Shown here in pieces: positions 1 to 5,317 of a DNA stretch of 5,661 bases. The notes beneath the pieces are model-generated. The model had not been told where the DNA came from. It saw nothing but the letters and a program-made list of their open reading frames with translations, and did not search any database. How positions within the stretch are numbered: position 1 is the stretch's first letter; each line of letters opens with the position of its first letter. The stretch is taken from NCBI GenBank assembly GCA_003531345.1, contig DQGZ01000167.1, positions 1 through 5,661 on the forward strand, in the 5' to 3' direction. The translations under genes and the position numbers were made by a program. This DNA comes from Alphaproteobacteria bacterium (GTDB taxonomy: Bacteria; Pseudomonadota; Alphaproteobacteria; Rickettsiales; UBA8987).

Positions 1-9
1 AACAAGTAG

Positions 10-168
10 ATGGGTAATTTATCCTTACTAGTAAGGAATGTAATACATATATGCGTGCAATTTGAATTTGGAACAATAACCTCAAAGGGACAGACTAAAA
101 TTCCAGCAGTTTTAAGAAGGGAATTTGGCCTGAAAGAATGTGATTGGAGGTTTATATTAGCTCACTAA
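10..168 (+). CDS. Short AbrB/SpoVT-type DNA-binding ORF, probably truncated
   Basis: This 52-codon frame opens with ATG just after an in-frame TAG and ends at TAA. Residues 22-32 read TITSKGQTKIP and are followed by AVLRREFGLKECDWRFIL. This is the hallmark of the swapped-hairpin AbrB/MazE/SpoVT domain (usual form TSKGQITIP-x-x-x-R-x-x-L-G-L-x-x-G-D). Such proteins are small dimeric DNA-binding regulators or antitoxins. The protein stops right after the second beta strand (FILAH-stop), so the last strand and the usual tail are missing, and no continuation of the domain shows in the other frames. The start is uncertain: the first 15 residues do not look like the family, and a GTG at 55 would start nearer the domain, but neither has a good ribosome binding site. 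No toxin gene follows; the next gene, hisA, is convergent. It is either a decayed antitoxin/regulator remnant or a minimal protein. Family assignment is fairly secure, functionality is not. Confidence 0.5.
   Translation: MGNLSLLVRNVIHICVQFEFGTITSKGQTKIPAVLRREFGLKECDWRFILAH
22..37. promoter_or_regulatory. 16-bp perfect palindrome, possible operator of the AbrB-like ORF
   Basis: TCCTTACTAGTAAGGA equals its own reverse complement. It is followed at once by two shorter symmetric stretches, ATGTAATACAT (38-48) and CATATATG (46-53). If the AbrB-like protein starts at the GTG at 55, the palindrome lies 18-33 bases upstream, where AbrB/MazE-family proteins commonly bind to repress their own genes. 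If it starts at the ATG at 10, the palindrome is inside the coding region. The symmetry is read directly; the operator role is inference. Confidence 0.3.
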
Positions 169-248
169 AATTACTCCTGCTAATCTAAGCCAGACCTTAT
201 ACCTTATGTACAAAAGGGATATGATTAACAAAGTTCCTCTTACATTCG

Positions 249-968
249 CTACAAAATACTAAGTGCCTGTTTTATGGTGAAGGCCTTTTCATATAAAGCC
301 CTGCCAGAAATTACTCCTGCAACACCATTTTTTTCAAGGGCTTTTATTTTTCTTAAGTCATCCAAGCTTGATATACCGCCCGATGCAATAACGGGAATGG
401 ATATACTTTTTGCCAGATCTGCTGTGCCTTCAAAATCCGCTCCCGTCATTGTTCCATCTTTGGAAATGTCAGTGTAGATAATTGCTGCCACCCCAGCATT
501 TTCAAATTTTTTAGCCAGTTCAATCACTGAGATATCACTTTCCTTATACCAACCTTCAACTGCAACTTTGCCATTTTTTGCATCAATGCCTACGGCTATC
601 CTGCCGGGAAATTTTTTACATGCGGTAATAACCAGTTCTGGGTCTTTAGTTGCTACGGTACCAAGAATTACCCTTGATATACCAAGTGTAAGCCAAGTTT
701 CTATATTTTCTATTGTTCTTATGCCACCACCTAGTTGGGCAGGAATAGAGATAGCTTTCAATATTGATTTTACTGGTTCAATATTAACTGACCTACCTTG
801 AAGAGCGCCGTTTAAGTCTACTAAATGTATATATTCTGCCCCCTCCATTGCAAATTTACTTGCCTGATCAGCGGGCGAGTCATTAAATATTGTGGTTTTG
901 TCAAAATCTCCCTGATAAAGCCTTACACATTTTCCGTCTTTCAAATCTATTGCTGGGTATAGTATCAT
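249..968 (-). CDS. hisA: HisA, ProFAR isomerase of histidine biosynthesis
   Basis: This is the cytoplasmic 1-(5-phosphoribosyl)-5-[(5-phosphoribosylamino)methylideneamino]imidazole-4-carboxamide isomerase (EC 5.3.1.16). It carries out the Amadori-type opening of ProFAR to PRFAR before HisF/HisH. The 239-residue length is normal for a single (beta/alpha)8 barrel. The N-terminus MILYPAIDLKDGKCVRL holds the catalytic base Asp8. The second-half catalytic Asp129 lies in AVGIDAKNG. Phosphate-binding loops are LGGGIR (79-84) and ASGGISS (195-201), and TDISKDGTMTG (166-176) is the typical HisA beta-6 motif. The start ATG gives the canonical N-terminus, but no clear ribosome binding site precedes it: only three bases separate it from the inverted repeat of the 972-1184 element. 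No other his gene is in the window, so it is detached from the usual hisH-hisA-hisF cluster here. It may depend on read-through from phoU and the glycosyltransferase, or on a promoter in the element. No hairpin-plus-T-tract terminator is visible after its stop. Confidence 0.97.
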   Translation of the reverse strand: MILYPAIDLKDGKCVRLYQGDFDKTTIFNDSPADQASKFAMEGAEYIHLVDLNGALQGRSVNIEPVKSILKAISIPAQLGGGIRTIENIETWLTLGISRVILGTVATKDPELVITACKKFPGRIAVGIDAKNGKVAVEGWYKESDISVIELAKKFENAGVAAIIYTDISKDGTMTGADFEGTADLAKSISIPVIASGGISSLDDLRKIKALEKNGVAGVISGRALYEKAFTIKQALSIL

Positions 969-971
969 CTG

Positions 972-1003
972 ATAGTTGATTAAGGTGAGTATTGCACAGT
1001 TTG
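972..1003 (+). repeat. Left terminal inverted repeat of the element
   Basis: It begins ATAGTTGATTAAGGTGA and continues through TATT to AGTTTG. It pairs with the reverse complement of 1153-1184 with four mismatches. It lies immediately before the hisA start codon (966-968), so it forms the proximal part of the hisA leader on the minus strand. Confidence 0.75.
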
Positions 1004-1119
1004 TTATAAAGTAAAAAATAAAAATTAGAAGAAAGAAGCTGCAATAAATAGTTGTTCCATTTGCAAAGCTTCTAACGAACTAATTTTCATTTTTTACAAT
1101 AACCCTTAAGGGCATCTGC

Positions 1120-1143
1120 TAATTTTGCTCTAAAGCAAAATTA
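1120..1143. repeat. Perfect hairpin inside the element
   Basis: TAATTTTGCT and AGCAAAATTA form a perfect 10-bp stem around the 4-base loop CTAA. A further GCT/AGC pairing is possible just outside (1118-1120 with 1148-1150), overlapping the last stem pair. It lies about 30 bases downstream of the glycosyltransferase stop on the minus strand, so it would form in that transcript. No T-tract follows on the minus strand, so it is not a standard intrinsic terminator. It could be an mRNA 3'-end stabiliser or part of the element's folding. Confidence 0.5.
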
Positions 1144-1152
1144 ATCTAGCTG

Positions 1153-1184
1153 CAAACTTTATAATATTCACCTTAATCAACTAT
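1153..1184 (-). repeat. Right terminal inverted repeat of the element
   Basis: This is the inverse copy of 972-1003, ending TCACCTTAATCAACTAT on the plus strand. Read on the minus strand, it encodes the last three residues (I-V-D) and the TAA stop of the glycosyltransferase, so that gene's 3' end lies within the repeat. Confidence 0.75.
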
Positions 1185-2633
1185 AAATTTATCCTTTTTG
1201 AATCTCACCTTAAAAATCTTTATAGTTTTATTACCATCAACGAAATCAAGAAATTTTACCTGATGGAATAACTCTTTTAGTTTTTTTTCTGAAAGGCTTC
1301 TGGTTATAAAATAGGCATAGCGACTACCTGTCTGGGTTACAGGCATTTTCATATCATAGTAATCTCTTATATATTTGCTTCCTTTCCATTTGAATATCTC
1401 ATTTTTAAAACCACCTTTGCTTTGCATATCATATATCAAGGGGGCAATTATTTTTCTTTCATCTGCAATTATTATAGCGTTTTTTTCAATATCCAGCGCT
1501 GCAAGTTTACTTGCTGTATCATGCCATAGATATAGTCTTTCGAAAGGTTTTAGAGGCTCATCACCAGCTCTGGAAGATATGCAGATAATAAAAAACATGG
1601 CAAAAAGCACGGCATTTATTAAGAGCGCAAGCCTGAGCCACAGGCTTCTTTTAAAGTTCAATAAATAATTAATGACCAGTATATTGCCGCTTATATAGGC
1701 TGGGGCAGCCCAGTGAATTTGAGCTGTTGAAGAAAATGAGATCAGCATTCCTACCAGCAATATTGGTAAGATAAAAATCTTTAGTAGACTGACCTCATTA
1801 AATTTCTTGCCTCTATTATTATAAGCGTGCTGTTTTTTTAGCAATACAAAAATCAGAAATATAGCTAACATCGGTCCAAATATCAGTAGTTGCCCACCAA
1901 TAAAACTTAAGCCTTCACTAGGGTAAAATGAAGTTTCGTTTGAAAAAACATTGTCTTGAGTATGTGTAAAACTTACAAAACCATTATCATAGTTCCAAAT
2001 TATGTTAGGTAAAAAAACCAACAAACCTATTAATGAGGCGGCTATAAGCCTTAAGGAAAATAAACGAGAGAAATTTGTAACCATATAATAAAAACATACT
2101 GAAAACACAAAGGCAACAAAAGTGTATTTACTAAGCATTCCAAGCCCAAAGCAGATGCCTAGCATCACCCAGTCGGATATTTTACTTTTTGTGTAATTCT
2201 TATTTATCCTTATAAAATAGTATAAGCCTATTGCCCAGAACATCATTAATGGTGCATCAGCGGAGATAAACACAGAGGAAAATGTTACAGCAGGAAGTGT
2301 CAAATAACTAGCTGCGCTATATGCAGCAGTTCTTTCATTGAACAATAGTTTTGCTGACAGATAAACAAACCATGCTGAAATAAGGTGCATAAAGGCAGAA
2401 AAAAACCTTACCCCAAATTCGCTATCAGAGATTATGGCGGTTGACAGGCTTATTATGAAAGCTATCAGGGGCGGTTTTGAGTAATAGCCAAACTCCAGAT
2501 TTTTTGACCACAGCCAATACTGCGATTCATCTACCCATAAAGGCAGGTCAGTGAAAAATAGGAAGCCTACCTTAAAAAATGTAATAAAAAACGCAAAGAG
2601 GAAAAAGGCGGATTTATAAGAGATCTTATGCAT
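1173..2633 (-). CDS. GT39/ArnT-like membrane glycosyltransferase
   Basis: This is an integral inner-membrane protein of the GT-C fold, GT39 family (PMT/ArnT-like, PMT_2-type domain). Such enzymes transfer a sugar from a polyprenyl-phosphate donor to lipid or glycan acceptors on the outer face of the membrane. Numbering from the ATG at 2633 (486 residues), a first membrane helix spans about 9-28. The first periplasmic loop follows, with the acidic pair Asp35-Glu36 in LPLWVDESQYW, the expected donor/metal site, and the GYYSKPPL motif near 49-56. A second loop carries SADAPLMMFWA at about 124-134. Many further hydrophobic segments run to about residue 360, then a soluble C-terminal part that is probably periplasmic. 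ATG is preferred because it begins one base after the phoU stop with GAGAGA upstream; a GTG at 2651 would add six residues and overlap phoU. The last residues (IVD) and stop lie in the inverted repeat of the adjacent element. Donor and acceptor cannot be told from sequence; ArnT itself is not implied. Confidence 0.85.
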   Translation of the reverse strand: MHKISYKSAFFLFAFFITFFKVGFLFFTDLPLWVDESQYWLWSKNLEFGYYSKPPLIAFIISLSTAIISDSEFGVRFFSAFMHLISAWFVYLSAKLLFNERTAAYSAASYLTLPAVTFSSVFISADAPLMMFWAIGLYYFIRINKNYTKSKISDWVMLGICFGLGMLSKYTFVAFVFSVCFYYMVTNFSRLFSLRLIAASLIGLLVFLPNIIWNYDNGFVSFTHTQDNVFSNETSFYPSEGLSFIGGQLLIFGPMLAIFLIFVLLKKQHAYNNRGKKFNEVSLLKIFILPILLVGMLISFSSTAQIHWAAPAYISGNILVINYLLNFKRSLWLRLALLINAVLFAMFFIICISSRAGDEPLKPFERLYLWHDTASKLAALDIEKNAIIIADERKIIAPLIYDMQSKGGFKNEIFKWKGSKYIRDYYDMKMPVTQTGSRYAYFITRSLSEKKLKELFHQVKFLDFVDGNKTIKIFKVRFKKDKFIVD

Positions 2634-2634
2634 C

Positions 2635-3315
2635 TTAGAAATCTCTCTCACTCACCCTTTCACCTGATGTAACATAATGTACAGCCTTGGTTATTTTTGT
2701 GCAGTAATCGGCTATCCTTTCCAAACCCCTTACTATCAACATTACTGAAACATAACTATCAACATCACTTGGGTGGTTGCGTATATCATTTTTAATTTTA
2801 ATAAAAAGTTCATCACACATATCATCAACCTTATCTTCTATGCGCCATACTTTATTAGCTTCATTTGTATCCTGATTTTTATAGCCCTTTATTGCGTAAC
2901 TAAGCATTTCAATGCCATAATTAGCGATCAAAGTTAGGCTGTCTTTATACTCGTTAAGTATTTTTGTTTCTATGTTCAGAAGCTTTTTAACGGCACTTTC
3001 TATCATATCACCCTGCCTTTCTATTATGGTGGATATTTTAGTAGCGGCGATAACATAGCGTAGGTCTATTGCTAAGGGGTGTCTCAGTGCAATTATATTG
3101 GTGGATATTTTCTCAACATTCCTATCCAACTCGTTGACCTTATTGTCTATTTCTTCAACTTTGCTCAAGTTTTCACCTCTAGGGTCAGAGAGGCTATCAA
3201 GGAAAATACGAACTACATCTATAACTAGTTCACTCATTGAAACGACATTGGAGGATATATTATTCAACTCTTTATCAAACGATGATACTGTGTGGGTTTG
3301 TAAAACTTTTTCCAT
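2635..3315 (-). CDS. phoU: PhoU-family phosphate signalling regulator
   Basis: PhoU is a cytoplasmic helical protein that links the PstSCAB phosphate transporter to the PhoR/PhoB two-component system and restrains phosphate uptake. The 226-residue length is typical. It has the two related three-helix PhoU domains. In the first, acidic metal-binding positions appear in KVEEIDNKVNELDR (52-65) and ERQGDM (99-104), with RHPLAIDLR at 78-86. In the second, they appear in RIEDKVDDMCDEL (158-170) and GLERIADYCTKI (197-208). ERQGD and ERIAD are variants of the usual ERIGD signature. No pst, phoB or phoR gene is in the window; the next gene is a membrane glycosyltransferase starting about one base after this stop, so the two are probably co-transcribed and translationally coupled. 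The start gives a normal N-terminus with only a weak AAAG ahead of it. It diverges from dcd across 68 bases, so phoU is probably the first gene of its operon. Confidence 0.93.
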   Translation of the reverse strand: MEKVLQTHTVSSFDKELNNISSNVVSMSELVIDVVRIFLDSLSDPRGENLSKVEEIDNKVNELDRNVEKISTNIIALRHPLAIDLRYVIAATKISTIIERQGDMIESAVKKLLNIETKILNEYKDSLTLIANYGIEMLSYAIKGYKNQDTNEANKVWRIEDKVDDMCDELFIKIKNDIRNHPSDVDSYVSVMLIVRGLERIADYCTKITKAVHYVTSGERVSERDF

Positions 3316-3383
3316 AATCTTTATAATTGCTTTTATATACTTTTAGGCTAAAAACCCCATTATTTCAATAATATTCGGTTGTT
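3316..3383. promoter_or_regulatory. Divergent phoU/dcd intergenic region, probable promoters
   Basis: This 68-bp AT-rich gap separates divergent genes and must hold the start signals of both unless either is transcribed from within the other. For dcd, TTGCTT (3327-3332) with a 16-base spacer to TAAAAA (3349-3354) is a possible weak sigma-70 pair. For phoU, the minus strand has TTGAAA with a 17-base spacer to TAAAAG. A short symmetric ATTATTTCAATAAT lies nearer dcd. None is strong, and no Pho-box direct repeat could be recognised. The assignment rests mainly on gene orientation. Confidence 0.35.
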
Positions 3384-3953
3384 ATGAGCATTCTTCCAGA
3401 TAAATGGATAAAAGAAATGGCAAAAAATCACGGAATGATAGAGCCATTCATTGAAAGTCAGGTAAAAAAAAATACGGTAGGTAGCGGTCTTATTTCCTAT
3501 GGTGTTTCCTCATATGGCTATGATGCCAGAGTTTCTGATGAATTCAAAATTTTTACTAATGTTGACAGTGCAATTGTTGACCCCAAGGACTTTTCTCCCA
3601 AAAGTTTTGTTGATCGCAAAACCGATGTTTGCATTATTCCTCCTAACAGCTTTGCTCTTGCCAGAACCGTTGAATATTTCAGGATACCTGAAGATGTATT
3701 GGTTATTTGCGTTGGTAAATCTACTTATGCACGCTGCGGGATAATTGTTAATGTTACACCTCTTGAACCTGGATGGGAGGGGCATGTTACCCTAGAGTTT
3801 TCTAATACTACACCACTGCCAGCAAAAATTTATGCCAATGAAGGGGCTTGCCAGTTTTTATTTTTAAAAGGTTCTGAACCTTGTGAAGTTTCATATAAGA
3901 ATAGAAGTGGAAAATATCAGGGGCAGCAAGGTGTAACCTTACCGAAAATATAA
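3384..3953 (+). CDS. dcd: dCTP deaminase
   Basis: This is the cytoplasmic dCTP deaminase (EC 3.5.4.13), which converts dCTP to dUTP and supplies the dUMP used for dTMP. It belongs to the trimeric dUTPase-like superfamily, and 189 residues is normal. The N-terminus MSILPDKWIKEMAKNHGMIEP is typical of the alphaproteobacterial/Pseudomonas form, as is ISYGVSSYGYDAR (37-49). GKSTYARCG (111-119) corresponds to the GRSSLARLG nucleotide-binding motif of the E. coli enzyme. NVTPLEPGWEGHVTLEF (123-139) includes Glu138, at the same number as the catalytic Glu of E. coli Dcd. KYQGQQGVTLPK (177-188) is the C-terminal lid that closes over the nucleotide. The bifunctional dCTP deaminase/dUTPase form is less likely given the close match to monofunctional proteins. 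An A9 run crosses codons 27-30 but the frame is intact. No strong ribosome binding site is seen before the ATG. It is the first gene of a rightward run with murA, and its stop overlaps the inverted repeat at 3953-4020. Confidence 0.96.
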   Translation: MSILPDKWIKEMAKNHGMIEPFIESQVKKNTVGSGLISYGVSSYGYDARVSDEFKIFTNVDSAIVDPKDFSPKSFVDRKTDVCIIPPNSFALARTVEYFRIPEDVLVICVGKSTYARCGIIVNVTPLEPGWEGHVTLEFSNTTPLPAKIYANEGACQFLFLKGSEPCEVSYKNRSGKYQGQQGVTLPKI

Positions 3954-4020
3954 ATAAAGGTAATACAGGCAATAAAAGTAATTGAGGGTTAAACCTTTAT
4001 TATATTTTATTACCTTTATT
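3953..4020. repeat. Imperfect AT-rich hairpin between dcd and murA
   Basis: AATAAAGGTAATA (3953-3965) and TATTACCTTTATT (4008-4020) are a perfect 13-bp inverted pair. Inside them, AATAAAAGT (3971-3979) pairs with 3993-4001 with one mismatch, giving a two-storey stem with an internal loop and a 13-base terminal loop. A competing pairing exists: AAAAGTAAT (3974-3982) with ATTACTTTT (4018-4026). The left arm begins on the last base of the dcd stop codon. The T-tract after it is weak and the stem is A/T-rich, so it is a poor candidate for an intrinsic terminator. It may be a partial terminator, an mRNA-processing or stability structure between the two genes, or a small dispersed palindrome. Confidence 0.5.
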
Positions 4021-4040
4021 ACTTTTGCTGAACCTGAAAA

Positions 4041-4078
4041 ATGTATAAATTAGAGATAAATGTATAAATTAGAGATAA
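4041..4078 (+). repeat. Perfect 19-bp tandem duplication over the murA start
   Basis: ATGTATAAATTAGAGATAA occurs twice head to tail, at 4041-4059 and 4060-4078. The unit contains the start codon and first six codons of murA (MYKLEI). Because 19 is not a multiple of three, the upstream ATG at 4041 is out of frame: it reads MYKLEINV and meets TAA at 4065-4067, overlapping the true murA start at 4060. It is most simply explained by replication slippage, or by an assembly error. Without it, the sequence before the first copy would be the native leader of murA. Confidence 0.95.
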
Positions 4079-5316
4079 ATGGTGGCAAGCCCCTAAAAGG
4101 AAAAGTGCAAATATCAGGTGCAAAAAATGCTGCATTGCCACTTATGGCTGCCTGCTTGTGTACAGATAAAGAGATAAATTTGAGTAATGTTCCTAAGCTT
4201 TCTGATATAGCAACGATGAATGATTTGCTTTCTTATCTGGGGGCAGAAATTAGCCAGTCAGGAAATGGCTTCAAGTTTAGTACAAAAAATATAAAAGAAG
4301 TTCGTGCACCTTATGACATCGTAAAAAAAATGCGTGCATCTGTAATTGTTTTGGGTGGTTTGCTTGCGCGAAATGGCTATGCGGAGATTTCACTGCCTGG
4401 CGGTTGTGCAATTGGTTTAAGGCCAATTAACCTGCACTTGATGGCTTTGGAGAAAATGGGTGCTGAAATAGACCTTGATAGCGGTTATGTAAAAGCCAGT
4501 GCAAAAAATGGTTTAAAAGGCGCAGTTATTGATTTTCCTATTGTTTCTGTTGGTGCAACTGAAAATACGTTGATTGCAGCAGCAACTGCAAAAGGCACAA
4601 CAATAATTAAAAATGCCGCGCGTGAGCCTGAAATTGTTGACCTTGCAAATTTATTAAATGCAATGGGTGCTAAAATTTCTGGTATAGGTGAAAGTGAAAT
4701 TACAATTGAGGGTGTTAGCTCTCTAAATGGCTGCACTTATTCCGTAATGCCAGACAGGATAGAGGCGGGAACTTATGCCGTTGCAGGCCCAATAACAGGT
4801 GGTGAAACAGAAATAGAGGGTATAAACCCTAGCCTACTTGAATCTACACTACAAACCCTTGAAAAAATGGGGGTAAAAGTTACCAGAAAGCAAAATGGTT
4901 TTACAACTGCGTTTGATGGTAAAATTCTACCAGCATCAGTACAAACTGAGGTTTATCCTGGCTTCCCAACTGATATGCAGGCGCAAATTACTGCTTTAAT
5001 GTGTGTTGGCGCTGGCACTAGTTTTATGCAGGAAAATATTTTTGAAAATAGGTTTATGCATATCCCTGAATTAATTAGAATGGGCGCTAATATCAATATT
5101 TCAGGTCATACTTTAGAAATTAAAGGCGTTAGTCAATTCAAGGCAGCGGAAGTTATGGCAACTGACTTACGTGCTTCATCATCACTGATTTTAGCAGGGC
5201 TAAATGCTGCTGGCAAAACCTCAATTCATAGGCTTTACCACCTTGATAGGGGTTATGAAAATTTAGAAGAAAAATTACAAGCTTGCGGCGCAGATGTAGC
5301 TCGCATTAAAGAATAA
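4060..5316 (+). CDS. murA: UDP-N-acetylglucosamine 1-carboxyvinyltransferase MurA
   Basis: MurA (EC 2.5.1.7) is the cytoplasmic enzyme of the first committed step of peptidoglycan synthesis. It transfers enolpyruvate from PEP to UDP-GlcNAc and is the fosfomycin target. The 418 residues match the family, with two inside-out alpha/beta domains. SGAKNAALP (19-27) carries Lys22-Asn23. The catalytic-loop Cys is Cys116 in LPGGCAIGLRP, the Cys115 equivalent of E. coli, so the enzyme is predicted to be fosfomycin-sensitive rather than a Cys-to-Asp type. VYPGFPTDMQAQ (298-309) contains the catalytic Asp305. DLRASSSL (369-376) has Arg371 and DRGYENLEEKL (396-406) has Arg397, both at E. coli-equivalent positions. 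The start at 4060 gives the normal N-terminus (xKLEINGGKPLKG); the ATG at 4041 in the duplicated unit is out of frame. The only ribosome-binding-like sequence, TTAGAGATAA, is itself part of the duplicated unit. It lies downstream of dcd and one base ahead of the next gene, which suggests co-transcription. Confidence 0.97.
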   Translation: MYKLEINGGKPLKGKVQISGAKNAALPLMAACLCTDKEINLSNVPKLSDIATMNDLLSYLGAEISQSGNGFKFSTKNIKEVRAPYDIVKKMRASVIVLGGLLARNGYAEISLPGGCAIGLRPINLHLMALEKMGAEIDLDSGYVKASAKNGLKGAVIDFPIVSVGATENTLIAAATAKGTTIIKNAAREPEIVDLANLLNAMGAKISGIGESEITIEGVSSLNGCTYSVMPDRIEAGTYAVAGPITGGETEIEGINPSLLESTLQTLEKMGVKVTRKQNGFTTAFDGKILPASVQTEVYPGFPTDMQAQITALMCVGAGTSFMQENIFENRFMHIPELIRMGANINISGHTLEIKGVSQFKAAEVMATDLRASSSLILAGLNAAGKTSIHRLYHLDRGYENLEEKLQACGADVARIKE

Positions 5317-5317
5317 A

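Larger units (their letters stand above)
972..1184. mobile_element. MITE-like non-coding element with terminal inverted repeats
   Basis: This 213-bp stretch is bounded by two inverted copies of one sequence: 972-1003 on the left and 1153-1184 on the right. The outer 17 bases (ATAGTTGATTAAGGTGA) match perfectly, and about 28 of 32 positions match over the full arms. If the element proper is taken to begin at GTTGATTAAGG, a TA dinucleotide sits directly outside each end (973-974 and 1182-1183). This fits the TA target duplication typical of Tc1/mariner/IS630-mobilised elements. The interior has no gene-sized ORF but several nested palindromes, including a 10-bp-stem hairpin (1120-1143), a bulged 11-bp stem (1034-1073) and CCCTTAAGGG (1103-1112). 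Long matched ends, short length and absence of coding are the signature of a MITE. It fills the gap between the glycosyltransferase and hisA and overlaps the 3' end of the former. Copy number elsewhere cannot be seen, so mobility is inferred. Confidence 0.62.

Noticed and set aside
194..207. 7-bp tandem repeat ACCTTAT x2 downstream of hisA
   Set aside because: Two short copies with no further structure; no function can be supported.
168..320. 13-bp direct repeat AAATTACTCCTGC at 168-180 and 308-320 (the second inside hisA)
   Set aside because: The match does not extend on either side, and one such match in an AT-rich 5.6-kb window is close to chance. It is not evidence for a duplicated hisA fragment.
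274..801. Plus-strand open frames antisense to hisA, and similar shadow frames opposite phoU, dcd, murA and the phosphoesterase
   Set aside because: They lie wholly within well-supported genes on the other strand or in another frame and show no recognisable protein family.
1025..1090. 21-codon minus-strand ORF (MKISSLEALQ...) inside the element
   Set aside because: It is too short, lacks a ribosome binding site, and lies in palindrome-rich repeat DNA; probably incidental.
1281..1288. T8 tract in the glycosyltransferase gene as a possible phase-variable run
   Set aside because: Runs of 7-9 A/T occur in most genes here (hisA, dcd, murA), as expected for the base composition; the frame is intact.
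2631..2651. GTG at 2651 as the glycosyltransferase start, overlapping phoU by 17 bases
   Set aside because: It is possible, but ATG at 2633 sits one base after the phoU stop with a GAGAGA upstream and gives a normal hydrophobic N-terminus, so ATG was preferred.
3464..3472. A9 run near the start of dcd as a slippage switch
   Set aside because: It encodes VKKN in an intact frame of a housekeeping enzyme. There is no alternative frame of interest and it is similar to other A-runs in the window.
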